A stretch of 64,000 nt of DNA. It comes from Paenarthrobacter sp. GOM3. GTDB lineage: Bacteria > Actinomycetota > Actinomycetes > Actinomycetales > Micrococcaceae. Positions 1-8,729 of the stretch are shown here, piece by piece. Numbering within the stretch: the first letter of the stretch is position 1; each line of letters begins with the position of its first letter. The notes beneath the pieces are model-generated. The model saw nothing but the letters and a program-made list of their open reading frames with translations, made no database searches and was not told where the DNA came from. Both the position numbers and the translations under genes were made by a program. The stretch is taken from NCBI RefSeq assembly GCF_018215265.2, contig NZ_CP136562.1, forward strand, positions 1,488,001 through 1,552,000, written 5' to 3'.

Positions 1-283
1 CCCGCCGGAGGGCAACCCGGACGGACTGTGCGTCCGAGGCAGCAGTCAGCATCACCGCATCAACGTCCAGTTGCCCCAGCAGGTCCAGGCCCGAACCGTC
101 GGGCAGGTACACGTCCAGCAGCACCAGGTCCGGGCGCAAGCTGTGGATCGCCTGCAGAGCCTGGGATACCGATCCCGCCGGCGCCAGGGCCATGAAGCCC
201 GCAACCGAATCGACGTACGCCGCGTGGAGCCTTGCGACGTGGAAGTCGTCATCGACGATCAGCACCCTCAGATCCTCAACCAC
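1..283 (-). CDS. CitB/DcuR-type response regulator, 3' part cut by window edge
   Basis: Reading from a GTG at 283 gives a receiver domain: the acidic pocket LIVDDD near residue 10, a phospho-acceptor aspartate in LLDVYLPDGSG near residue 60, and the switch threonine in VMLTAASD. The DNA-binding half lies beyond the window. The start overlaps the stop of the upstream sensor kinase gene, so the two are translationally coupled. By family it should be phosphorylated by that kinase and activate the divergent citrate transporter gene. Regulators of this class usually carry a C-terminal HTH that cannot be seen here. Confidence 0.88.
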   Translation of the reverse strand, partial: MVEDLRVLIVDDDFHVARLHAAYVDSVAGFMALAPAGSVSQALQAIHSLRPDLVLLDVYLPDGSGLDLLGQLDVDAVMLTAASDAQSVRVALRR

Positions 284-1988
284 TGAGGTCCTCCCTTTCC
301 GTTGAGCCTGTGGGGCCTTCGGCATCCATCACCCCGGGAATGGTGGCCATGAAGACCGCGCCCGGGCCACCCTCGCTGCCGTGATCCAGGACGCGGACAT
401 CGCCTCCGCGCCTCCGCGCGAGTTGCCGCACCAAAGCCAGCCCCAATCCTTGTCCAGCCCCCGAGCGTACCGGTTGTGCCGACGTCGTGAATCCTTCGGC
501 GAAGACTTCCTCGGGGTCCAGGTTCCCCAAACCGTCGCCGGAGTCGCCCACGACAAGGTGCAGGGTGCCGCCGTCCGCGGCCGGGTCGTCCAGCAGTTCC
601 ACTTCCACCCAACGTTCCGCGGCGGAACCGGCGACGGCGGCACTCACCGCATTGTCTATCAGGTTGCCGAGCACTGTGGTCACGTCCTGTGGATCGGCGA
701 CGTGTCCGCGGACCAATGTCTCCGGCCCGACGCGCAGGGTCACTCCGCGTTCGGACGCCTCCACTCCCTTGGCGCCGATAAAGGCCTGCAGGTAGGCGTC
801 CTGCAGGAGTTCGGCCTGCTCAACGGGAAATTTCAGGGGACCGGTGGCGGAGATCCTTGCAAGGTATTCCTTGGCGGAATCGTGTTGTCCGATGCTCATG
901 AAACCGGCGATGGTGTGGAGTTGGTTGGCGAACTCGTGGCGTTGGGCGCGGAGGGCCGTGGACATGGTCCCAACGGCGTCCAGCTGGCGTGTCAGTTGCT
1001 GCAGCTCGGTACGGTCGCGGAGCATGACCACCCAGCCGAGGTCCTCCTTCCGATGCCATGCCTTGCGCGCACTGGCCACCAGAACCCTGCCGCCCGCCAC
1101 GATCTCTACGGGTTCGGCATCCCGCGCTGCAGGTTGCGTCAGCTGCTTGAGCTGTTCGGGAACGTCCGCGGTGGCCCAGTCCTGGCCGGTGGCGTCGGGG
1201 AGGTCCAGGAGGCGGGAGGCGGCTGCGTTGAAGACGGAGATCCGCCCGTCGGCGGCTATGCCGATCACGCCGTCATCCACACCCTGCAGGACAGCCACCT
1301 GATCGTGGACCAGGGTGCTGATTTCTTCGGGTTCCAGGCCCAGGGTGAGTCTTTGGAGCCTGCGGCGAAGGAGAAATGAGGCCAGGACGCCGGCAAGGAG
1401 AGCTCCGCCAGCGGTTAACGCGATGGGCAGGATGTCCCGTCCCAGGCTGTTGCTGAGGGACTCCATGGAATAGCCGACGCTGACTTCGCCCACGATGGTG
1501 CCGGCAGTGTCGGGCGAGTAGACGGGTACTTTGGCCCCGGCCGAGGGGCCCAGCGTGCCCGTATTGCGGGTGGTGATTTCCTTCCCTGCGAGGGCAACGG
1601 AGGGGTCGGTGCTCACGCGTTCACCCAGCCGGGCGAGGTCGGGGTGGGCCAGACGCAGGCCTGTTTCGTCCGTGATGACGACGAAAAGGGCTCCGGTGCG
1701 CACCCGCACCGCTTCGGCAGCAGCCTGGAGCGGCCCGACTGCCAGCACACCTGCCGGCGGAGTGCCTTCTTCCTTGCTGATCTCCTGGACGTTGGTCCTG
1801 ATGTCCGGATCCGCCGCGACGGTCCTGGCGAGGGTGAGGGCCTGGTTTTCGGCTTCGTCGCCGATCCGTCCGTACACCAACCAGGCATGGACGGCGCCGC
1901 TGAGCAGGACCACCAGCAGGACCACGCCGAGTTGGAGGAGGAGGGTTTGGGTGGAGAACCGCATACCCACCTTGCTGAAAACCGGCAC
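276..1988 (-). CDS. CitA/DcuS-type sensor histidine kinase
   Basis: A 570-residue membrane sensor kinase. I chose the GTG at 1988 because AAAGGAG lies five bases upstream. An earlier in-frame ATG at 2048 would add residues unlike the family. Order seen: one N-terminal membrane helix (about residues 10-35), a periplasmic PDC/CitAP-like sensor of about 140 residues, a second helix followed by RRRLQRL, a PAS domain (DGVIGIAADGRISVFN), an H-box with RHEFANQLHTI of the SpoOB type, then an ATPase domain with the N box LGNLIDNAVSAA and the G motif GQGLGLALVRQL. Family members sense citrate or C4-dicarboxylates. The divergent CitMHS gene makes citrate the best guess. It overlaps the response regulator by eight bases. 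Confidence 0.92.
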   Translation of the reverse strand: MPVFSKVGMRFSTQTLLLQLGVVLLVVLLSGAVHAWLVYGRIGDEAENQALTLARTVAADPDIRTNVQEISKEEGTPPAGVLAVGPLQAAAEAVRVRTGALFVVITDETGLRLAHPDLARLGERVSTDPSVALAGKEITTRNTGTLGPSAGAKVPVYSPDTAGTIVGEVSVGYSMESLSNSLGRDILPIALTAGGALLAGVLASFLLRRRLQRLTLGLEPEEISTLVHDQVAVLQGVDDGVIGIAADGRISVFNAAASRLLDLPDATGQDWATADVPEQLKQLTQPAARDAEPVEIVAGGRVLVASARKAWHRKEDLGWVVMLRDRTELQQLTRQLDAVGTMSTALRAQRHEFANQLHTIAGFMSIGQHDSAKEYLARISATGPLKFPVEQAELLQDAYLQAFIGAKGVEASERGVTLRVGPETLVRGHVADPQDVTTVLGNLIDNAVSAAVAGSAAERWVEVELLDDPAADGGTLHLVVGDSGDGLGNLDPEEVFAEGFTTSAQPVRSGAGQGLGLALVRQLARRRGGDVRVLDHGSEGGPGAVFMATIPGVMDAEGPTGSTEREDLSG

Positions 1989-2019
1989 CTTTGCTCCTTT
2001 CCTCCTGCTCCATTGAAGC

Positions 2020-2134
2020 ACTGAGCACAATGCGCAAAACGTGCGCAATGAGCACTATCCTGAACAATTCTCCGAAACCCCGGTCCGTGATCGGCGCCAC
2101 CCTATTGTCTGTAGTGCGCATCACATCGATGTGG
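2020..2134. promoter_or_regulatory. Divergent control region with repeated TGCGCA and a 12-bp palindrome
   Basis: Between the kinase and the citrate transporter, TGCGCA occurs three times (2031-2036, 2042-2047, 2115-2120). An imperfect palindrome, GTGCGCAATGAGCAC, lies at 2041-2055, and a perfect palindrome, CACATCGATGTG, at 2122-2133, 30 bases before the transporter start. This is where a CitB-type regulator would be expected to bind. The sites are seen; the protein assignment is inferred. Confidence 0.45.
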
Positions 2135-2163
2135 TGCCCTTCACAGTAGTAAAGGAGCCGGCC

Positions 2164-3660
2164 ATGCTGGTTTTGCTTGGATTCGCAATGATTGCGGTAT
2201 TCATGGTCCTGATCATGACCAAAAAGTTGACGCCGGTTCTGGCGCTGATCATCGTCCCCACCATCTTTGGTCTCTTCGCAGGGGCAGGCTTGGGCATCGG
2301 GCCCATGGTCATGGATTCGATGAAGTCCATGACGTCAACGGCCGCGCTCCTGATGTTCGCCATCATCTACTTCGGATTGATGATCGACGTCGGGCTCTTC
2401 GACCCGTTGGTCAAGTTCATCCTCCGCAAGCTGGGGAACGACCCGGCAAAGGTTGTCCTGGGCACCGCGATCCTGGCCGCAGCGGTCTCCCTCGATGGTG
2501 ACGGTTCCACCACCTTCATCCTCACCACCGCCGCGATGCTCCCCGTCTACCTGCGGCTCAAAATGAGCCCCGTGGTCCTCACCTGCGTAGCCGGCCTGGC
2601 CAACGGAACCATGAACATCCTGCCGTGGGGTGGCCCCACTGCCCGCGCTGCCACTGCGCTCAAGCTCGACGTCAACGACGTCTTCGTTCCGATGGTCCCC
2701 TCACTCATTGTTGGGCTGATCGTTGTGATGGTCTTCTCCTGGCTGCTCGGCCTGCAGGAACGCAACCGCCTCCGCTCGGTCGCTCCGGAGATCTGGGGCG
2801 ACGTCGCCGATCCTGCTGATGCGTTCGACGGCGGCACCGGCCGCGGCGGTTCTGTCGCCGCCGGCCCGGGCTCCGGTAAGAGCCGCTTCGGATTCGGCCG
2901 CACCGGCTCAACTGCCCCCGTTGGCAAGCCGGGCACCGGCGGAGGTTCCGGCGTCGCAGTCCTGGAACGCACCGAAGTACTGGTGGACGACCACGACGCC
3001 GCCATGGCCGACACCGCGCTGGACCCCAACCGCAAGACCCTGCGTCCCAAGCTGTTCTGGTTCAACCTGGTCCTCACGGTGGCCGTCATGGTCACGCTGG
3101 TCGCCAACATCGTTCCCCTGCCGTTCGTCTTCATGGTCGGCTCCGCAATCGCACTGCTGGTCAACTTCCCCAAGGTCAAGGACCAGGGTGCCCAGCTGAT
3201 CGCCCACGCACCGTCGATCGTCGCCGTCGTCAGCATGGTCATGGCGGCGGCCGTCCTCACCGGTGTCCTGAACGGCACGGGCATGGTCAAGGCGATGTCC
3301 GAGTGGCTGGTCCAGATCATCCCCGCCGAGATGGGCCCGTTCATGGCCATCATCACAGGCGTCCTGAGCATCCCGATGACGTTCTTCATGAGCAATGACG
3401 CGTTCTACTTCGGTGTCCTGCCTGTTCTCAGCGAAACCGCGGCGCACTACGGTGTGGGTGCAGCGGACATGGCCCGCGCCTCCATCACCGGCCAGCCCTT
3501 CCACCTGCAGAGCCCGCTGGTCCCCGCGATCCTCCTGCTGGTGTCGCTGGCAAAGGTGGAACTGGGTGACCACCACAAGAAGGTCCTGTGGCGGACGGCA
3601 GTCATCTCGATCGTGATGCTGGCTGTCGGAGTCCTGACCGGAGCCATCGGCATCGGCTAA
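2164..3660 (+). CDS. CitMHS-family citrate transporter
   Basis: A 498-residue polytopic membrane protein of the CitMHS family, which takes up citrate complexed with a divalent metal together with protons. The ATG at 2164 has AAAGGAG eight bases upstream; the longer in-frame extension upstream is discarded because it runs through the palindromic control region. About 11-12 membrane helices are predicted in two halves. Residues roughly 250-320 form a glycine- and charge-rich cytoplasmic loop between the halves. Conserved family segments visible include the SLDGDGSTTFILTTAAMLP region and FFMSNDAFYFGVLPVL near the C-terminus. It is divergent from its likely two-component regulators. Whether Mg or Ca citrate is preferred cannot be read from sequence. 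Confidence 0.92.
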   Translation: MLVLLGFAMIAVFMVLIMTKKLTPVLALIIVPTIFGLFAGAGLGIGPMVMDSMKSMTSTAALLMFAIIYFGLMIDVGLFDPLVKFILRKLGNDPAKVVLGTAILAAAVSLDGDGSTTFILTTAAMLPVYLRLKMSPVVLTCVAGLANGTMNILPWGGPTARAATALKLDVNDVFVPMVPSLIVGLIVVMVFSWLLGLQERNRLRSVAPEIWGDVADPADAFDGGTGRGGSVAAGPGSGKSRFGFGRTGSTAPVGKPGTGGGSGVAVLERTEVLVDDHDAAMADTALDPNRKTLRPKLFWFNLVLTVAVMVTLVANIVPLPFVFMVGSAIALLVNFPKVKDQGAQLIAHAPSIVAVVSMVMAAAVLTGVLNGTGMVKAMSEWLVQIIPAEMGPFMAIITGVLSIPMTFFMSNDAFYFGVLPVLSETAAHYGVGAADMARASITGQPFHLQSPLVPAILLLVSLAKVELGDHHKKVLWRTAVISIVMLAVGVLTGAIGIG

Positions 3661-3686
3661 CCGACGTGGGTGGCAGGAGTGCCCGG

Positions 3687-3763
3687 CCCCCACATTGACG
3701 GCAAATGATCAGCCTGCCGGGTTCGTAGCCTGGCAGGTCTGGTCATTTGCCGTTTGTGTGGGG
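3687..3763. terminator. Long hairpin between convergent citrate transporter and LCP pseudogene
   Basis: Arms 3687-3718 and 3732-3763 are complementary in three blocks: CCCCACA with TGTGGGG, ACGGCAAATGA with TCATTTGCCGT, and CCTGCC with GGCAGG, around a 13-base loop. It lies between two convergent reading frames and covers the last codons of the LCP frame. It may act as a two-way terminator, although no T-run follows on either side. Its length is unusual for a simple terminator. Confidence 0.6.
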
Positions 3764-4671
3764 ATGTTGCCTTGCGTGGTGCTTTGGGTCGGCTTGTCGC
3801 CGGAAACGAAGTCTGCACCGGCGTAGAGCTGCACGCCTTGGATACCTGTCACCTGCTGGACGCTTGCTGCCGGGAGGCCGAACATCCCGGCGATGTCCGC
3901 CGCGACGTCGGCGAAGCCGGCCTGGTAGCAAGGCAGGAACCGAGGCCAGGCCCGTGTCCACCGTCAGGTTCTTGGTCATCGTATCGGCGATGCTCAGCAG
4001 CTTCTGGGGGTCGCCGAGCGTCCCCTCGGACTTCAGTTTCCTGGTGAGGGAGCCCAGGAAGGACTGCTGGGCCTTGATGCGGCCCAGGTCTCCGCCGTCG
4101 GCAAAAGCGTGGCGCGTCCGGAGGAAAGCCAAGGCCTGGTCGCCTTGCACTTGGGAGGTCCCCTTGGGGAGGTGAAGGCCTGAATCGGAATCGTCGACGG
4201 CGGAATTGACGCACACGTCCACCCCACCCACCGTGGTGGTCAGCTCTTTGACTGCGTTGAAGTCGGCCATCATGAAGTGGTCCACTTCCAGCCCGGTGAG
4301 CTTGTTGACGGTGTCAACGGCGCAGCCGATTCCGGCTTCGGCCATGGCGCTGTTGATCATCACGCCCGGGCGGGCGTCGTGCTGCTCGTTGCTTGCTTGG
4401 TCCTTGGACGCGGGGACGTCCACAAGGAGGTCCCGGGGAAAGCTGATGACGTTCACGTGATTGTTGTCCGCGGAGATGTCCACCAGCATCATGACATCCG
4501 ACTGCCCGTAGCCGGAGGACTGGTCCGCGGTTCCGTACTGGCTGTTCTTACCGACTGCAGCAGCAACCACAACGACCCCAATCCGGAGCCAGCGGGGGCG
4601 TCAGCGGCGCGCTACGCCGGTACTTTCCTCGGCGAGGCTTCCTTGTCCGGGGTAGCGGGGAGAGTCACCAT
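3709..4671 (-). pseudogene. LytR-CpsA-Psr (LCP) family cell-wall ligase, decayed
   Basis: The central part (about 4570 to 3945) is a clear LCP domain: SDVMMLVDI, ISFPRDLLVDVP, VGGVDVCVNSAVDD and AFLRTRHAFADGGDLGRI. LCP enzymes attach wall polymers to peptidoglycan outside the membrane. The gene looks broken at both ends. The frame for the cytoplasmic tail starting at ATG 4671 meets an in-frame TAG, and the membrane helix (RPRWLRIGVVVVAA) is in another frame after a TGA at 4601-4603. The helix then runs straight into the mid-domain, so the start of the LCP fold seems deleted. Near 3945 a one-base shift moves the C-terminus into a frame reading VPCYQAGFADVAADIAGMF and ending at TGA 3709-3711. 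A sequencing error could explain one shift but not all of the lesions. Confidence 0.75.
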
Positions 4672-4793
4672 CCGGTGAGTTGGGAGCGGGGCGTTCGTGG
4701 CGACCGATCACGGCACTGGCCTTTCCTCAGGGCGGGGGCGGGCCAATGCTACTGAGCGATTCTGGGAAATACCCAAGCGCGCCCATAGGCGCC

Positions 4794-4799
4794 TATCAT
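4794..4799 (+). promoter_or_regulatory. -10 box TATCAT, leaderless start
   Basis: TATCAT lies exactly six bases before the GTG at 4806, the spacing expected if transcription begins at the start codon. The same geometry recurs at other genes in this window. No good -35 box is visible. Confidence 0.45.
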
Positions 4800-4805
4800 T
4801 TCTCT

Positions 4806-5684
4806 GTGCCGCCCTTTGATGTCCTCGTCAGCGCCTGGCAGATCGACTGGGCAGCTGTGATCATGATCAGTTCTTTCGGCGTGCTCTACGGTCTTGGACT
4901 AAAGTCTGCCGCCGCCAATGGCCACCGCTGGCCCCTCTGGCGAACCGTCGCGTTCTATTTCCTGGGGCTTGGATCCTTGGCTGTCCTTACCTGCGGGTTC
5001 CTCGGAGTCTATGGCTCCGACCTGCGGTGGGCCTTCACGGTCAAGGTCTCCTTGCTCCTGTTCGTCGTACCACTGCTGATCGGATTGGGCAGGCCGATCT
5101 CACTGGCCCGAGCCGCCCTGCCTGCGTCCGGCATTGAGAGGCTGAACATCGTCCTGGCCCATCCCGCCGCGCGTTTCGTCAGCAACTCGCTTGCCGCGCC
5201 ACTCCTGGGTTTGGCGCTGTTCTCCACATTCCTGACCCCTGCCTTCCACACCCTGCGGGCCGATCCTTTGGCACAGGCTCTCCTGACCTTCCTGATTCCG
5301 TTGCTGGGCCTTCTCATGGCACTGCCCATCATTGAGGAAGCCGACTTCCAGCGCTCCAGCGCCTACATCACCCTGGAGTTCGTCTTTGTCTTCATCGAGC
5401 TCCTGGTTGATGCGGTCCCCGGCATCCTGCTCCGCCTTAACGGGCAGGTGCTCGACCATGTCATGACGACGCAGGCGGCGTTGGGCTGGTTCCCGGATCC
5501 CTTGCGTGACCAGCAGTTGGCGGGGGATGCTTTGTGGTTTATCTGTGAAATCGTGGACCTGCCGCTCATCATCCTGATGTTCATCCGGTTTTCGCGCAGC
5601 GACAAGCGTGAGGCCCGGGGCTTCGACGACCTGACCGACGAGCAACTGGAAGAACTGAACGCCCAACACCTTCGAGGGCGCTGA
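4806..5684 (+). CDS. CtaG-like cytochrome c oxidase assembly membrane protein
   Basis: A 292-residue protein of the caa3_CtaG family with about seven membrane helices and a charged, acidic C-terminal tail (DDLTDEQLEELNAQ). The VLVSAWQIDW opening and the PAARFVSNSLAAPLLGLALF and MALPIIEEADFQRSSAYITLEF segments fit the family, which helps mature the copper-containing oxidase. I prefer the GTG at 4806 because related proteins begin near PPFDVLVSAWQ and a -10 box sits six bases ahead. An ATG at 4746 in the same frame is the alternative. It is followed 13 bases later by the AI-2E family gene, probably co-transcribed. Confidence 0.8.
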   Translation: MPPFDVLVSAWQIDWAAVIMISSFGVLYGLGLKSAAANGHRWPLWRTVAFYFLGLGSLAVLTCGFLGVYGSDLRWAFTVKVSLLLFVVPLLIGLGRPISLARAALPASGIERLNIVLAHPAARFVSNSLAAPLLGLALFSTFLTPAFHTLRADPLAQALLTFLIPLLGLLMALPIIEEADFQRSSAYITLEFVFVFIELLVDAVPGILLRLNGQVLDHVMTTQAALGWFPDPLRDQQLAGDALWFICEIVDLPLIILMFIRFSRSDKREARGFDDLTDEQLEELNAQHLRGR

Positions 5685-5697
5685 AAAGGAGATCGTC

Positions 5698-6807
5698 ATG
5701 CCTGACCTTCGCACCGGCCTACCTGCGATATGGGCCGACGGTCTGGGACGGGCCAGCATCCGCTCCGTACAGGCCCTGACGGTAGGGGCATTGGCCTGGG
5801 CTGTTATCTGGGCGCTGACCCGGGTGCCATTGGTGTTGATCCCGCTCACGATCGCGCTGATCCTGGCCGCTGCGATCGCGCCGCTGGTGCGTTGGCTTGC
5901 CCGGCACGGTTGGCCGCGCGCACTCGCCGTGCTGGCCTCGTTCGTGGGAATCCTTGTGGTGTTCGGCGGGATTGTTACGGGGATCGTGTTCCTCATCCGG
6001 GCACAGTCGAAGGATCTGACAGCTAAGGCGGTTGCCGGCCTCGACCACCTCCACGAATTCCTGACCTCCGGACCAATCCCGGTGAGCGACGCCCAAATCA
6101 ACGACACCCGCGAATCGGTACAGCGGTTCTTTACCTCCAGCTCGTTTGGCACGGAGGCGCTGACCGGGGCACGGACGTTGGGGGAAATCCTGGCCGGAAT
6201 GGTGCTGATGGCTGTGATCCTGTTCTTCTTCCTCAAGGACGGGCACAAGATCCGTAACTTCCTTATCGGCTTCCTGCCCGCCGAACGCCGCCCCAAAGCG
6301 CACATGGCCATCGAACGCAGCGCAGTCGTCCTGGGCGGCTACGTCCGCGGAACGGCCATCGTTGCCGCAACGGACGGGATCATCGTTGGAGTGGCCTTGG
6401 CCATCCTGGGTGTTCCCTTGGCGTTGCCGCTGGGCGCCTTTGTCTTCATTGGAGGGTTTATCCCGATCATCGGCGCCACAACCGCGGGAACCTTGGCGGT
6501 CGCCGTCGCCCTGATCTCCAACGGTCCTGTGACGGCCCTGATTGTGCTGGCCGTCGTTATCGGTGCAAACCAGCTGGAACACCACCTCCTGCAACCCATC
6601 CTGATGGGCAGGGTCCTCAGCATTCACGGCCTGGCGATCCTGCTGGCCCTTGCTGCCGGCACCATGATCGCCGGAATCGTGGGTGCACTGCTCGCCGTTC
6701 CCGTCACCGCCGTCGGATGGACCGTCTACAAGACGCTGTCCGAGCCGGAACCCAAACAGGAACCTGAACCAGGACCGGACGCTGAAGCAGTTGCGGCAGA
6801 GGGCTGA
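5698..6807 (+). CDS. AI-2E family (PerM-like) membrane transporter
   Basis: A 369-residue membrane protein with the PerM/AI-2E exporter layout: two N-terminal helix pairs, an extracytoplasmic stretch around residues 100-165, then paired helices including GAFVFIGGFIPIIGATTAGTL and NQLEHHLLQPILMGR, which are family hallmarks. AAAGGAG is placed correctly before the ATG. Substrates of this family range from autoinducer-2 to ions, so no substrate is assigned. The tail (residues about 345-369) is rich in Glu, Pro and Lys. It lies 13 bases after the CtaG-like gene. Confidence 0.85.
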   Translation: MPDLRTGLPAIWADGLGRASIRSVQALTVGALAWAVIWALTRVPLVLIPLTIALILAAAIAPLVRWLARHGWPRALAVLASFVGILVVFGGIVTGIVFLIRAQSKDLTAKAVAGLDHLHEFLTSGPIPVSDAQINDTRESVQRFFTSSSFGTEALTGARTLGEILAGMVLMAVILFFFLKDGHKIRNFLIGFLPAERRPKAHMAIERSAVVLGGYVRGTAIVAATDGIIVGVALAILGVPLALPLGAFVFIGGFIPIIGATTAGTLAVAVALISNGPVTALIVLAVVIGANQLEHHLLQPILMGRVLSIHGLAILLALAAGTMIAGIVGALLAVPVTAVGWTVYKTLSEPEPKQEPEPGPDAEAVAAEG

Positions 6808-6872
6808 CCGAGCCGCGTGCCCGGCCAAGTAGACTGGTTCGGAAAACCATTTGAACTTTGCAGGGGAGATCC

Positions 6873-7169
6873 ATGGCTGCGATCAACCGTGACGACGTCG
6901 CGCATCTTGCGCGTCTGGCTCACATTGAAATGAGTGCCGAAGAACTGGACAGGATGGCCGGCGAGCTCGCTGTCATCGTCGATTCAGTGAAGTCCGTCAG
7001 CGAAGCCGCGGGGGAGGACGTGCCAGCCACGTCGCACCCGATTCCGTTGACCAACGTGTTCCGTGAGGACGTTGTGGGCCACACGTTCACGGCTGAGCAG
7101 GCGCTGTCCGGTGCTCCGGATGCGTTCGAGAACCGTTTCAAGGTCCCGGCAATCCTGGATGAGGACTAA
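6873..7169 (+). CDS. gatC: Asp-tRNA(Asn)/Glu-tRNA(Gln) amidotransferase subunit C
   Basis: A 98-residue GatC, the small linker subunit that clasps GatA and GatB in the complex converting misacylated Glu-tRNA(Gln) or Asp-tRNA(Asn) to the correct amide. INRDDVAHLARLAHIEMS at the N-terminus and FENRFKVPAILDED at the C-terminus are typical. The ATG at 6873 has GGGGAG upstream. A TAGACT -10-like box at 6830-6835 may start the transcript. It leads the gatC-gatA-gatB operon, six bases before gatA. Confidence 0.97.
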   Translation: MAAINRDDVAHLARLAHIEMSAEELDRMAGELAVIVDSVKSVSEAAGEDVPATSHPIPLTNVFREDVVGHTFTAEQALSGAPDAFENRFKVPAILDED

Positions 7170-7175
7170 TTACTG

Positions 7176-8729
7176 ATGACTGAGCTGAAGAACGAACTCA
7201 TCCGCCACTCCGCTGCCGATCTCGCAGCCAAGCTGGCCTCCCGCGAGGTATCCGCTGTTGAGGTGACGCAGGCGCACCTCGACCGGATTGCCGACGTCGA
7301 TGGCCAGGTACATGCCTTCCTGCACGTCAACACCGAGGAAGCCCTGGCAGTTGCCGCCGAGGTTGACGCCGCCCGCGCTGCCGGCGGTGCCGCTGCTGAG
7401 GAACTCCATGCCCTCGCCGGCGTGCCCATCGCGGTCAAGGACCTGATTGTCACCATCGGCCAGCCCACCACCGCTGGTTCGAAGATCCTCGAGGGCTGGC
7501 ACAGCCCGTACGACGCAACCGTGGTGAAGAAGCTGCGCGCAGCCAAAATGCCGATCCTGGGCAAGACCAACCTGGACGAATTCGCCATGGGTTCCTCCAC
7601 GGAGCACTCGGCTTTCGGCCCTACCCGCAACCCGTGGGACCTTGACCGCATTCCGGGCGGTTCGGGCGGTGGCTCAGCGGCCGCCGTCGCCGCTTTTGAG
7701 GCCCCGCTGGCACTCGGCACGGACACGGGTGGTTCCATCCGCCAGCCCGGCGCCGTGACTGGAACTGTTGGCGTGAAGCCGACGTATGGCGCTGTTTCCC
7801 GTTACGGCGCGATTGCCATGGCGTCGTCGCTGGACCAGATCGGGCCGGTATCACGGACCGTCCTGGACTCCGCCTTGTTGCAGGAAGTTATTGGCGGCCA
7901 CGACCCGTTCGACTCCACATCGCTGACCGACCCGTTCACCAACCTGGTTGCTGCTGCCCGCATTGGCAACGTTGCAGGCATGAAGATCGGCATTGTGAAG
8001 GAACTTCACGGCGAGGGCTACCAGGCCGGCGTCGAGAACCGTTTCAACGAGTCCCTCCAGTTCCTCAAGGATGCCGGCGCGGAAATCGTTGAGGTTTCCT
8101 GCCCCAACCTGAAGTACGCCCTGGGCGCCTACTACCTGATCATGCCCTCCGAAGTGTCCAGCAACCTGGCCAAGTTCGACGGCGTGCGCTTCGGTTTGCG
8201 GGCTCTGCCCAAGGATGGTCCGATGACCATCGAGCGGGTCATGGCTGCCACCCGCGCCGCAGGTTTTGGTGACGAGGCCAAGCGGCGCATCATCCTTGGC
8301 ACGTACGCGCTGAGCGCGGGCTACTACGACGCCTACTACGGTTCGGCCCAGAAGGTCCGTACCCTGATTCAACGCGACTTCGACGCCGCGTTTGCCCAGG
8401 CCGATGTCCTGATCTCTCCGACGGCGCCCACCACGGCGTTCAAGCTGGGCGAGAAGCTGGACGATCCGCTGGCGATGTACCTGAACGACGTCGCGACGAT
8501 TCCGGCCAACCTGGCCGGCATCCCGGGTCTGTCGTTGCCGGGCGGCCTCGCCGACGAAGACGGCTTGCCTGTTGGCATCCAGTTGCTGGCCCCGGCCCGC
8601 GAGGATGCCCGCCTGTACCGCGTGGGTGCGGTCCTTGAATCCATCCTTGAACAGAAGTGGGGCGGCCCGATGCTCGCGCAAGCACCGGATCTGGGCGCCG
8701 TATCCAACACCGCCGGAGGTTCCAACTAA
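7176..8729 (+). CDS. gatA: Asp-tRNA(Asn)/Glu-tRNA(Gln) amidotransferase subunit A
   Basis: A 517-residue amidase-signature enzyme that frees ammonia from glutamine for tRNA transamidation. The catalytic triad is visible: lysine in VPIAVKDL (near residue 88), the cis-serine in [13 protein letters not shown] (near 165), and the nucleophile serine in [10 protein letters not shown] (near 187). Length is normal for actinobacterial GatA. The ATG at 7176 follows gatC closely, and the stop overlaps the gatB start (TAATG), so the three subunits are translated together. Confidence 0.98.
   Translation: MTELKNELIRHSAADLAAKLASREVSAVEVTQAHLDRIADVDGQVHAFLHVNTEEALAVAAEVDAARAAGGAAAEELHALAGVPIAVKDLIVTIGQPTTAGSKILEGWHSPYDATVVKKLRAAKMPILGKTNLDEFAMGSSTEHSAFGPTRNPWDLDRIPGGSGGGSAAAVAAFEAPLALGTDTGGSIRQPGAVTGTVGVKPTYGAVSRYGAIAMASSLDQIGPVSRTVLDSALLQEVIGGHDPFDSTSLTDPFTNLVAAARIGNVAGMKIGIVKELHGEGYQAGVENRFNESLQFLKDAGAEIVEVSCPNLKYALGAYYLIMPSEVSSNLAKFDGVRFGLRALPKDGPMTIERVMAATRAAGFGDEAKRRIILGTYALSAGYYDAYYGSAQKVRTLIQRDFDAAFAQADVLISPTAPTTAFKLGEKLDDPLAMYLNDVATIPANLAGIPGLSLPGGLADEDGLPVGIQLLAPAREDARLYRVGAVLESILEQKWGGPMLAQAPDLGAVSNTAGGSN

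Noticed and set aside
5719..6828. Minus-strand frame of 369 residues
   Set aside because: It mirrors the AI-2E family gene, which has a clear domain and ribosome site; the antisense frame is rich in His, Gln and Asp and has no match in style to known proteins.
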